NCBI GenBank assembly: GCA_007833815.1
Contig: CP033464.1
Span: forward strand, 3,714,001-3,778,000
Direction of reading: 5' to 3'
Source: Brevibacillus laterosporus
GTDB lineage: Bacteria; Bacillota; Bacilli; Brevibacillales; Brevibacillaceae
Length of the DNA: 64,000 nucleotides
Below the pieces are notes generated by a model. It did no database searches, was not told the DNA's origin, and was given only the letters and a program-made list of their open reading frames with translations. Positions 27,797 to 35,924 of this stretch are shown here, piece after piece (position 1 is the first letter of the stretch; each line of letters begins with the position of its first letter). Both the position numbers and the translations under genes were made by a program.

Positions 27797-28935
27797 ATGA
27801 TCTCCTCCAGAACAAACGCGCTATAAAAAAAGGCTTTATCCTGCTTGAAAAGATTTTGGCTCAATTTCGAAAGCGGACGAAGCAAATCCTCCATGCTCTC
27901 AGGGCGACTCCGAGGAACAAGCATATTCCAGTAAGCCAATCGACCTTTTTTCCTCCCTGCTTGTACCAGAAGCTCCAGTAATTTTTCATATTGGTCTTCA
28001 GACATATATTCAAAAATGTCACTAAGGTTATACCGGTCAAAAGCGTTCTTGCCCACATCATTTAAATATTCTTCGAGGGATAGGCAGTGCCATTCAATGC
28101 GGTTTAAGTTGTTTCGTATCGCATCAAAATTTTCAGGTCGCAATGCATAAGGAAGTGCATTACCATGTCGACCTAGTAAAATCCATTGTAAATAGGGATT
28201 TTGCATGGGATCAAGCTCGGTTAGGGCATACTGCGCTCTTTGCAGAATCCGGCTTGCCACGCTACCCTCGACGTAGCGGAAAAAACGAGTATCACGACCC
28301 AGCCTCCCCATGACAAAACGTGAAAAAAAGAATTGGAACATGAATCGCCAACGTAATGTATTCCACTCTTTTTGGTAAAACGTTCGACGCTCTTCCAGCG
28401 TCCGATGCTGAAGAAGTTTTTCCACTCGATAACGCGAGTGAACAAATGGCAAGACAGAGTTGCGGAACAAAGAAAAGTATTGTTCAAACTTACCAATTCT
28501 GCCGATTCCATCCTCCACTGCAGCAGATTGAGAATCCCAATATCTTTTCACTGCAGAGGTGAGCTGATTGCGACATTTTTGATATAGTTCATTGCGCCGG
28601 TTACTAGGGATTGAGCCCATAAGTTCCAACAGTTCTGTATGTGTCAATGCCTGATAGGCAGCCACGCGTAATTCCAGACAAGCAAGCTGTGCATGACTCA
28701 GATCTAAAGCAACAACACGCTCTGGCGACTTACTTAACATCGCCAGAGCATTATCGCCAGATGAGGAGATAGCTAGGCAGTTATCTCCAGGCTGTATATC
28801 GAGTGCATCGAGAAGGATATCAGCATCCTCCCAGCACTGGGCATAACGGACCAAGGAAAAATCAACTTCCCTAGCTAGTTCAGGACGCGCTTCTATCGGT
28901 ACTTGTGGAGCGAGATTTCCAACACTCTTAGGCAC
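27793..28935 (-). CDS. DUF3419 / BtaA-like AdoMet 3-amino-3-carboxypropyltransferase
   Basis: This 380-residue protein belongs to the BtaA family, which transfers the 3-amino-3-carboxypropyl group of AdoMet, classically to diacylglycerol during betaine lipid synthesis. Family signs are SLVRYAQCWEDAD at the N-terminus, the AdoMet-binding GDNCLAISSSGDNAL, the VVALDLSHAQLA strand, and the late FDRYNLSDIFEYM segment. I chose the GTG at 28935 because GGAGGAGGGATCGATCA precedes it and the family homology begins soon after. A further upstream ATG would overlap the preceding gene by 77 bases. No BtaB-like N-methyltransferase is present, so the product would not become a trimethylated betaine lipid here. 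The GNAT protein two genes on could instead acylate the new amino group (inference). Confidence 0.82.
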   Translation of the reverse strand: MPKSVGNLAPQVPIEARPELAREVDFSLVRYAQCWEDADILLDALDIQPGDNCLAISSSGDNALAMLSKSPERVVALDLSHAQLACLELRVAAYQALTHTELLELMGSIPSNRRNELYQKCRNQLTSAVKRYWDSQSAAVEDGIGRIGKFEQYFSLFRNSVLPFVHSRYRVEKLLQHRTLEERRTFYQKEWNTLRWRFMFQFFFSRFVMGRLGRDTRFFRYVEGSVASRILQRAQYALTELDPMQNPYLQWILLGRHGNALPYALRPENFDAIRNNLNRIEWHCLSLEEYLNDVGKNAFDRYNLSDIFEYMSEDQYEKLLELLVQAGRKKGRLAYWNMLVPRSRPESMEDLLRPLSKLSQNLFKQDKAFFYSAFVLEEII

Positions 28936-31606
28936 TGATCGATCCCTCCTCCGGGCTGATCTTACGAATTTCCCCCGTGCTACCGTCAAATTCAACCCAA
29001 TCACCTGTCTTCAGCCATCGAGTCAGGCCAGTTACAGAGACTATCGCTGGAATGCCGATTTCGCGGCAGACGATTGATACATGAGACAGTAGACTTCCCC
29101 GCTCAACCAGTAATCCAGCTGCTGCGGAGAAAAGCACTATCCAACCTGGATCGGTTCGCTCAGCTATTAAGATTTCACCCGGTAGCAACGTCGCCTCACG
29201 GGGATCGGTAACCACACGAACCGGACCGCGCACGACACCTGCCGCACAGCCGATTCCTTTCATCACATCCCCAGTCAATGGTTCTTTCGGGGTCTTCGCT
29301 TTAAACGTATTTCCCTTATAGATGACGCCGTATGTTTCGAAGCGATCTTCAGGCACATCCATTTCATAATACTTCTCAAATTCGGCTTTTCGCAGCACCA
29401 CCAACTCTTTAAGGTTACTGCAAGTCGCGGTTCCGTCTGCCATACCAAGCAGTTCTCCTACTTCCAGATAGAATACATCGCGGGGATCATCAAGCAAATC
29501 AAGTGCATAGAAGCGACGCCCCATTTCGAGGAAGATAGAACGGCAGCGGCCAAAGACACGTGTTCGCTCGAACCGTAAGTTTTCCCGATCACGAACGCGC
29601 AACCGCGCATTTTTAAGTACCCAGCGAAACAGAACACGACGAAGCAGGTTGAAGCCGATTGACTGGTATGCTTGTTCTTCTGCCATGCGACGTATTTCTT
29701 CTTCGCTCGGTCCCCTCTCGGTTGGGGAGGGACGGCATGCAAGATAGCCAATAGAACGCAACAACGGAAGCGGATTGTCAAACAGGTTTATGCTTTCCAG
29801 TTTGAGTTCATCTAAACACCGATCTCCAAACTTGTCCAAATATGCTTCGTACTCTTCTTTGAATTCCGGGAACCCATCCATCTCCTCCTTAATCGCTACG
29901 AGAGAGCCATTGCAGAGTATGTCGATGAATTTGGCATCTTGATTCGTTACCTGCATCAGCCTTTTCATACGCATTGCCGGTTCTGCGCTGATAATCCCCC
30001 CTTCTGCTGCGAGCAGTGAATTCTGTAGGGTGGAATCCTCATCATTACACCATTTGGTAGTCAATTTGCGTAGCAGACCGTAGAAGATCATTGCTCCGAA
30101 ATCATTGATCAATGGCGCATCCCAACGTGTCAAAAGCTGACCCTGTAGCTTAAGATAGTAGTTGGCTAGCTCGACCGTGCTGTATTGGTGTAAATCGGGG
30201 CGAGTAAAACCAAGCGCGTTGTTCAAACGTTGATAAAAAACGTCGATCGTCTTCGGCAAGCGTCTGAAGTTGCCAAGCAGCTTGACAACTGTCTTGCCAA
30301 GGCGCATCGCGTCCTTGAACTTGTCCTGCATGCTCACCTGCTGCTGGACATCATCCGTAAGATGCTGTGGAAGAGCCTCCTTGACACCCATCATCTGTTC
30401 CATGAAATTTCGGTTCATCTGATAACCAGGAAGCAACGCCAGAGAGCGGTACCAGTTCAAAAGGTTGTAATACACCCGTCCATTAATGAGACCAATCATG
30501 CAGCGGAACACAGCTTCCCGATCAGCGATTTCCTCATCGGAGGCCCCCATAATTCGGCAGAATGACTTGTAAACCTCGGCATAAGCGTGGCGTGCAAATG
30601 AAAATGTCAAAGGGGTAGTGATACCGCCATAGCTTTCGGAGATATTACTATTGTCCCATAGGTTAAACTCATCATCGGGGTCAATAATGTCTGCCATGTT
30701 GGTGATTGGACGGGATTGAAGTAAGTAAAGCTTTCCATCTTGGATTGCCCACTCTATATCCTGAGGACGTCCGAAATGCCGTTCACATCGGCGAGCAAGC
30801 TCTGCAACCGATTGCACCCACTCATCCGTAAGGGCTGGCTGATTAGCCTTCTCAGGTGCTACCGCTACGCTCTCCACCCCATCATTACATGCCATAGAGA
30901 AACGATGGGCCACAAGTTTTGCGGCGATGTCACGCTCCACGATGTCCCCTTTACGATTCACTTTGAACGTGTCAGCGTCACATTCCCCTGACACGAGCGC
31001 CGTACCAATACCATACAGGGAACCTACAATGGCAATCTTTCTTTGCCCCGTCAAGGAGTCTGCGCTAAATGCAACTCCTGCTGTTTCCGAATCAACCATT
31101 CGCTGTACAAGGACTGCCGGTGGTTGAGGCAGTAGATTAAGCCCTCTCTCTTTGCGATAGGTCAGGATGCGTTGGCTGAAGCCAGACCGCCAAACCTGAA
31201 GGACCTTGGATGGCACATCCTCAGGTTTGACAAACAAGTAACTTTCGAACTGACCAGCAAAGGAGTGGTCTGCTCCATCTTCTTCTAGTGCCGAGGAACG
31301 AACTGCAACCAATTCTCCATTCGGACTGAGTGTCTGAACTTCTTTTTTTAGCATAGCCACCACATCAGGATCTAAGGTGACGTCTTTCAAAACTCGAGTA
31401 ACTGCTTCTTCGGATTGGAGGACCGCTGCCTTTAGCTCCTCTACAAGGCTTTTAGGTACACTTACAAAAAAGGCATCTGGACTAAGGACGAACCACTCGG
31501 GAATAGACATTCCTGCCTGCCCCAGAAGAGCGAGGGCACGGGCTTTACCACCCATCTTTTGCAGGTCAAGCGCTTCCGCGTGATTCACTTGAAGAATGTA
31601 CGTCAT
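28928..31606 (-). CDS. PEP synthase / rifampin phosphotransferase-like dikinase
   Basis: This 892-residue protein has the three-part dikinase architecture. The N-terminal ATP-grasp domain includes GGKARALALL, VRSSALEEDG and DIEWAIQDGKLYLLQSRPI by about residue 320. A large central helical domain follows. The C-terminal phosphohistidine swivelling domain has the catalytic histidine near residue 842 in GSLLSHVSIVCREIG. The C-terminal PEP/pyruvate barrel of true PEP synthase is missing, so the layout matches rifampin phosphotransferase and similar enzymes that move the beta-phosphate of ATP to a hydroxyl group. AGGAGGTTATAACAA precedes the ATG. Placed between a prenyltransferase and an aminocarboxypropyltransferase, it probably phosphorylates a small or isoprenoid alcohol. 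Mevalonate from the upstream reductase is one testable option. The gene is co-transcribed with its neighbours. Confidence 0.85.
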   Translation of the reverse strand: MTYILQVNHAEALDLQKMGGKARALALLGQAGMSIPEWFVLSPDAFFVSVPKSLVEELKAAVLQSEEAVTRVLKDVTLDPDVVAMLKKEVQTLSPNGELVAVRSSALEEDGADHSFAGQFESYLFVKPEDVPSKVLQVWRSGFSQRILTYRKERGLNLLPQPPAVLVQRMVDSETAGVAFSADSLTGQRKIAIVGSLYGIGTALVSGECDADTFKVNRKGDIVERDIAAKLVAHRFSMACNDGVESVAVAPEKANQPALTDEWVQSVAELARRCERHFGRPQDIEWAIQDGKLYLLQSRPITNMADIIDPDDEFNLWDNSNISESYGGITTPLTFSFARHAYAEVYKSFCRIMGASDEEIADREAVFRCMIGLINGRVYYNLLNWYRSLALLPGYQMNRNFMEQMMGVKEALPQHLTDDVQQQVSMQDKFKDAMRLGKTVVKLLGNFRRLPKTIDVFYQRLNNALGFTRPDLHQYSTVELANYYLKLQGQLLTRWDAPLINDFGAMIFYGLLRKLTTKWCNDEDSTLQNSLLAAEGGIISAEPAMRMKRLMQVTNQDAKFIDILCNGSLVAIKEEMDGFPEFKEEYEAYLDKFGDRCLDELKLESINLFDNPLPLLRSIGYLACRPSPTERGPSEEEIRRMAEEQAYQSIGFNLLRRVLFRWVLKNARLRVRDRENLRFERTRVFGRCRSIFLEMGRRFYALDLLDDPRDVFYLEVGELLGMADGTATCSNLKELVVLRKAEFEKYYEMDVPEDRFETYGVIYKGNTFKAKTPKEPLTGDVMKGIGCAAGVVRGPVRVVTDPREATLLPGEILIAERTDPGWIVLFSAAAGLLVERGSLLSHVSIVCREIGIPAIVSVTGLTRWLKTGDWVEFDGSTGEIRKISPEEGSISA

Positions 31607-31627
31607 TTGTTATAACCTCCTTTGCAT

Positions 31628-32554
31628 CTAGAGTAAAAGTGGAACGATTCCCAAGCTAAGGTACATCAAGATAATGAGTAAGCCTGAAACTTTTTCAATT
31701 GCCTTGGCTACTTTGGTTGTCATGTATCTTAGAACAGTCAACGCCATCAGAAAAGTGATCAGTGCGTTCAAAAGAGTGCCCCACAACACGATATGGCCAG
31801 TTCCCACCTGTGCAGAAGCCATCAAAACCACGCAGGACGTAAGAAGCACAACCGAAACCCAAATCCAGGTTGCCTTCTTATATCCCCAAAGGAAGCTGTA
31901 GGTCTCCACACCGTATTCCTCATCTTCTGGAATTCGAATCTTGCGCCCGATCTCCAGAATGATTCCGTTTCCGTAGCTGGCTAATAAAAGCCAAGGAAGC
32001 CCATGAGGCATTGTTGCTGAAACTGTAACCCAGTCGCAAGCCACAACATACATCACGATCATCGGCATCATTACCATATGGGACAGCAAATAGAGAATCG
32101 GATGAGCTTTCAACCATTCCTTGACGAAGAATTCCTTACTCATCAAGGCCAAATAGCCCCATGCAAGCATCAACCAAGGAATGAGCTTTGGAGACAACCA
32201 AAATGCCATACCAAGCTGAACAAGCCCAGTGAAAAAGCCAAGTACTCCGAGTTGTTTCAGGGTCACAACACCACGTGGAACAGCCCGATACGAACGGAAT
32301 CGGGAATCTTCTTCAAAATCCTTAAATTCGTCGGCAATGCGCAACAGCAAAAAGAACAAAAAGGTCGACAGGAAACCAATAACAAGCGACTTGAGACTGG
32401 GTGAAGACCCATGTCTCAGGATAGAAGAGTATAGCATCGTAGAAATGCTGAACACCGCGACCACAATTCCATTTTGAACAATTGGGAATCTCTCTTGCTG
32501 GTAAATCCACCAACGTTTCGACCAAGAGAGTTGTTGATATGTCAAATCAGACAT
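31628..32554 (-). CDS. UbiA-family prenyltransferase
   Basis: This is a 308-residue, roughly nine-helix membrane enzyme of the UbiA superfamily. Members attach polyprenyl chains from prenyl diphosphates to aromatic, polyol or other acceptors. The first metal-binding motif is DEFKDFEED (residues 75-83) after LLLRIA. The second lies in EIGRKIRIPEDEEYGVETYS, where acidic residues are preserved. No fused domains are present. It overlaps the stop of the HMG-CoA reductase gene by eight bases, so expression of the two is coupled. The acceptor is unknown. Because the operon also carries lipid-alcohol kinase-like and aminocarboxypropyl-transfer genes, a membrane lipid or a meroterpenoid acceptor is more likely than quinone synthesis. 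No menaquinone genes are nearby. Confidence 0.88.
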   Translation of the reverse strand: MSDLTYQQLSWSKRWWIYQQERFPIVQNGIVVAVFSISTMLYSSILRHGSSPSLKSLVIGFLSTFLFFLLLRIADEFKDFEEDSRFRSYRAVPRGVVTLKQLGVLGFFTGLVQLGMAFWLSPKLIPWLMLAWGYLALMSKEFFVKEWLKAHPILYLLSHMVMMPMIVMYVVACDWVTVSATMPHGLPWLLLASYGNGIILEIGRKIRIPEDEEYGVETYSFLWGYKKATWIWVSVVLLTSCVVLMASAQVGTGHIVLWGTLLNALITFLMALTVLRYMTTKVAKAIEKVSGLLIILMYLSLGIVPLLL

Positions 32555-33839
32555 ATTCTTTCACCACCCCGGAAGTTGTGCCGTCATTGCCACGCGATCG
32601 CTTATGGTGGGCCCTAGTAAAATCATCAGCAGCCAAAGCACCGATGATAGACAGTTCCCCAGCCAAGACCAGGCCGGCACATACCTCCGCAAGCGCATGT
32701 GCATGCCCGGCACCTGAAAGTCCCATGATTTCAAGGCATGCCTTCTGGCTCGGTAGCCCCGTACCTCCGCCCACTGTACCAACAATGACATTCGGCAAAG
32801 TCGTCGATGCATAAAGGTCTCCATTCGATGTCAGCTCAAACCGAGTGATACCAACAGCTGATTCCGATACACAAGCGACATCTTGTCCTGTTGCTAAATA
32901 TAAAGCAGTCAGCCCATTAGCCACATGACCTTGGGAACCTATCATACCTTGTAGCACTCCACCTACAAAGGCCATTCTCCAGTACTTTTCCATATTCTCA
33001 GGAGTGGTGTGGAAGCGTGAGCAAACCAATTTCGCAGGTAACACCACTTCGGCACAAACTTTTTTCCCCCTCACCGTCATCAAGGATTTTGCAGATGCCT
33101 TCTTGTCGCCAGAAAAGTTTGCTTCAACGAAACTATGCTTGAACAAAACCGGTGAATGTTCGCGAATATAGTTACAGATTTCTTGAGTTGCGATCGTTAC
33201 CATGTTTTGTCCGGCTGCGTCGCCGGTTGAAAATTCGAAATTAAGGTATACATGATTGCCTTCAATCATGTGATCCATTTTGATACACTGTCCGAAGTTT
33301 GTTGTGCTCTTTGCTACTACTCGGAAGGTATCAAATTTGGAAGCCGCCCAGTTCGCAAATCGGCTTGCTTCCACTACGCTCTCAAAGATAAATCCAGGCG
33401 TCCGACCAATTGCTTCTTTCAAAACTACTGCTCTGCAACCGCCTGCTTCACTGATGACCTGTGCACCGCGGTGATAAGAAGCCACAAGAGCAGCTTCTGT
33501 AGTAGCTAATGGAATATAGTAATCTCCTTGTGCATAGAGACCATTTATCCGTAGAGGACCGGCCAAACCTACCGGAATGTTGATTGTGCCGATAAGATTC
33601 TCAATGTTCTTTTGATACAATTCAAGTTGGCTCAATGACTGATGATCTAGTAATTGTTCTCTGGTATCAAGTCCAACTGACAGCAAATCCCATCGAGCCT
33701 CTATTGCTTTGGAAGAAACTCTTGCTCCCCCAGGAACACGCTTTGGAAGAGGGCTATCCTTCGAAGTAAAATTCTCCTGATATCGTTCAACACTTCGAAG
33801 CATGTGATTATCGAATTGTTCAATGGCTGTAAACTTCAT
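32547..33839 (-). CDS. Hydroxymethylglutaryl-CoA reductase, class I-like
   Basis: This 430-residue soluble enzyme reduces HMG-CoA to mevalonate with NAD(P)H. Class I-like signatures are ENLIGTINIPVGLAGPL, STGDAAGQNM and VGTVGGGTGLPSQKACL. All four catalytic residues are visible: Glu in ATTEAALVAS, Lys in GDKKAS, Asp in ATGQDVA, and His in the late RAHHKRSRG. There is no N-terminal membrane anchor. I chose the ATG at 33839, preceded by AAAGGGGATAAAACT, instead of an in-frame GTG nine codons earlier. No mevalonate kinases, HMG-CoA synthase or decarboxylase accompany it in the window. Most relatives of this organism make isoprenoids by the MEP route, so the reductase is probably dedicated to this operon's product. 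Confidence 0.93.
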   Translation of the reverse strand: MKFTAIEQFDNHMLRSVERYQENFTSKDSPLPKRVPGGARVSSKAIEARWDLLSVGLDTREQLLDHQSLSQLELYQKNIENLIGTINIPVGLAGPLRINGLYAQGDYYIPLATTEAALVASYHRGAQVISEAGGCRAVVLKEAIGRTPGFIFESVVEASRFANWAASKFDTFRVVAKSTTNFGQCIKMDHMIEGNHVYLNFEFSTGDAAGQNMVTIATQEICNYIREHSPVLFKHSFVEANFSGDKKASAKSLMTVRGKKVCAEVVLPAKLVCSRFHTTPENMEKYWRMAFVGGVLQGMIGSQGHVANGLTALYLATGQDVACVSESAVGITRFELTSNGDLYASTTLPNVIVGTVGGGTGLPSQKACLEIMGLSGAGHAHALAEVCAGLVLAGELSIIGALAADDFTRAHHKRSRGNDGTTSGVVKEYV

Positions 33840-34520
33840 AGTTTTATCCCCTTTGCAATATGGCACTGGTAGAGTTCAAGAATTATTCAAACGAGGCTCT
33901 CTCAATCTTATTGTGTATCTGAGGAGCCTGTCGGATTATCAATATTCATAATGGATTTATTTCTCTTTACCATTACGATTTTCTAAATTTATAGAATTGA
34001 GATGTAATAAAAATCACTTTCTGTATTTAAACCAATTATTCCAAAAAATTCATATGTGCTTCATTTAATATAGTTGATGCTTTTTTGATAATATTCAAAT
34101 TCTCCCCTCCATTCTGAATCTATTTTATACACTTAAAATTACCCTCGATGAATATTAGCATAAAATGTCAAAAAATACAACTTATTGTAATACACTTCTT
34201 ACCAATTGGAGTGGGATCAAAAAATTGGTTAATAGGATAGATCGCTAATGTAATAATCATCTTCCCCCTCTCCTGACCTTAAGTATCGACTCCTTACTTT
34301 TTTCATAACACAAAGTTATCCTCTAACAATGTATCTATAAAGGGAGTCCACACTTGTTACTGAGAAAAGATTTATTTTAAATGTAAATCAACTTTCTTTT
34401 TACATAATATATAACATTTTACATTTTTTTGACATTTGGTAAGTTAGACTTTATGCACTATATACTAATTTGAAATATATATGAGATAAATATAAATAAC
34501 TAGTTATTGATGGATTTAGC

Positions 34521-34550
34521 AAAAAAAAGCCGTCCCTAAATGGGAATGGC
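34521..34550 (-). terminator. Intrinsic terminator, minus strand
   Basis: On the minus strand GCCATTCCC and GGGACGGC form a stem with one irregular position around a 5-base loop, followed by eight T residues. It would stop leftward transcription coming from the FecCD permease genes. Confidence 0.6.
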
Positions 34551-34833
34551 ATCATTCTTTATCTCAAACCACTAAGCGAATGTAGGCAACAACTGTTCCT
34601 TGAAAATAAGGTATTAAACTGAGGAAGAGTTAGTCTACATGTTTGTGATAAGTCCCTCTGAGCGAAAGCGGCCTTTTTATGAATGGGCGTAAGATTTTCA
34701 CAAAATGTCGGAGGGATCTTAGTATTATTACCGTTTGGATTATATATTTCCTATCCTGTTTACACGGATTTTGGGAATGGGCGGGGATAATATGCTCAAA
34801 ATAAACGGGCTTTCTTTTCCTAGATAACCTATC

Positions 34834-34874
34834 AGCGTGTAGCTGCACCTTATTAGGCAAGCTACACGCTTTTT
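34834..34874 (+). terminator. Hairpin with plus-strand T tract after the permease genes
   Basis: AGCGTGTAGCT pairs perfectly with AGCTACACGCT (11 bp, 15-base loop), and the plus-strand side runs into CTTTTTC. It sits 28 bases beyond the stop of the leftward permease gene. The T tract faces the other direction, so it may protect the permease genes from rightward read-through or act as a processing site. Confidence 0.45.
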
Positions 34875-34901
34875 CAATGTAACTTTCTGTAGAGAAACCG
34901 T

Positions 34902-35924
34902 CTATGACTTCGATTTCATTAACAAGTAGATAAAATAAGGAGCTCCTAAAGCAGACACAACAATCCCGACCGGCAATTCCGAAGGGGCTAGGATATTACG
35001 CCCAATTGTATCTGCTGTGAGCAAGAGAAGCGCTCCAAGTAGAGCGGCTGTTGGAATTAAAATTTGATGTTTTGGTCCAACGATCTTTTTAGCCAAATGT
35101 GGAGCAACCAATCCGAGGAACGAAATACCTCCTCCAACAGCCACACAAGCCCCTGCTAATACTACAGCCGCTAACAGTAACAATCGCCGCTCCCTTTCCA
35201 CAGCGGTGCCCAAACTCAAGGCAACATCATCGCCAAGGTTTAATACATTTAAATAACGTGCTTTATACAACGTATAAGGAATCAGAAAAACAATCCACGG
35301 AAGCGTAGCTAATACATATTTCCAATTTGTACTCCAAATACTTCCCGATAACCAAATCATAGCTTTCATGAAGTCGGTATCGTTCATTTTTAGCTGAAAG
35401 ACGATTAGTAAAGCACCCAGAATAGCATTCAATGCAATCCCGACCAAAATGAGTCGTGTCGGTGTCACACCATTTTTCCATGCTAATATATAAATGAGAA
35501 AGGCGGAAAGTGAGGCACCTGCTAATGCTACTAATGGCAAAATAAAAATAGAAAACGTACTAATAGCTGTCATCGAGCCACTGAATAAATAAATATAGAC
35601 CACCACAAATAAGCCAGCACCAGAGTTAATCCCAATAATACCTGGTTCAGCTAGTTCGTTTTGCGATACACTTTGCAAAATGGAGCCGGAAATAGCGAGC
35701 CCAGCACCAATTAACAAAGCAATAACCATTCGTGGTAACCGGAATTCAAATAAAATCAGACTGTTATCTGCTGTTCCAAATCCAAACAAAGTAGATATTA
35801 CATCCAGCGGTTCAATACGAATGACCCCTAAATGTAAACTAACAAAAAAAGAAACAATAATTAGTGATGCGATCATTCCAAGGACTAACCAGGGGCTTTT
35901 TCTCCCTTTTTGTAATACTTGCAT
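34902..35924 (-). CDS. FecCD-type iron-siderophore ABC permease (second subunit)
   Basis: This is a 340-residue inner-membrane permease of the FecCD/BtuC family with about nine to ten helices. Family marks are the early FEFRLPRMVIALLIGAGLAISGS segment, the GxxxNALL-like VGIALNAILGALL, and the ATPase-contact region AVVLAGACVAVGGGISFLGLVAPHLA. It pairs with the permease immediately upstream to form the channel of an iron-siderophore importer, and the two genes share one base in a TAATG junction. GGGAGGGG precedes its ATG. No solute-binding lipoprotein or ATPase is encoded next to it, so those must come from elsewhere, as for the Bacillus YfiZ/YfhA pair. The substrate (a hydroxamate or citrate-type siderophore) cannot be decided. 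Confidence 0.9.
   Translation of the reverse strand: MQVLQKGRKSPWLVLGMIASLIIVSFFVSLHLGVIRIEPLDVISTLFGFGTADNSLILFEFRLPRMVIALLIGAGLAISGSILQSVSQNELAEPGIIGINSGAGLFVVVYIYLFSGSMTAISTFSIFILPLVALAGASLSAFLIYILAWKNGVTPTRLILVGIALNAILGALLIVFQLKMNDTDFMKAMIWLSGSIWSTNWKYVLATLPWIVFLIPYTLYKARYLNVLNLGDDVALSLGTAVERERRLLLLAAVVLAGACVAVGGGISFLGLVAPHLAKKIVGPKHQILIPTAALLGALLLLTADTIGRNILAPSELPVGIVVSALGAPYFIYLLMKSKS

Larger units (their letters stand above)
33840..34901. other. AT-rich intergenic region upstream of the HMGR operon
   Basis: This stretch of about 1.06 kb contains no gene I can support. The right part holds two hairpins (separate entries). The left part, 33840-34500, is very AT-rich and should include the leftward promoter of the HMGR operon. 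A 76-codon minus-strand frame at 34630-34860 begins inside a hairpin, lacks a ribosome site and has no recognisable features, so I do not call it. A decayed gene or a small RNA could be hidden here, but I see no clear signature. Confidence 0.5.

Noticed and set aside
34630-34860. Open frame of 76 codons on the minus strand
   Set aside because: It starts inside a perfect hairpin, has no ribosome site and its composition does not look like a protein. I treat it as chance.
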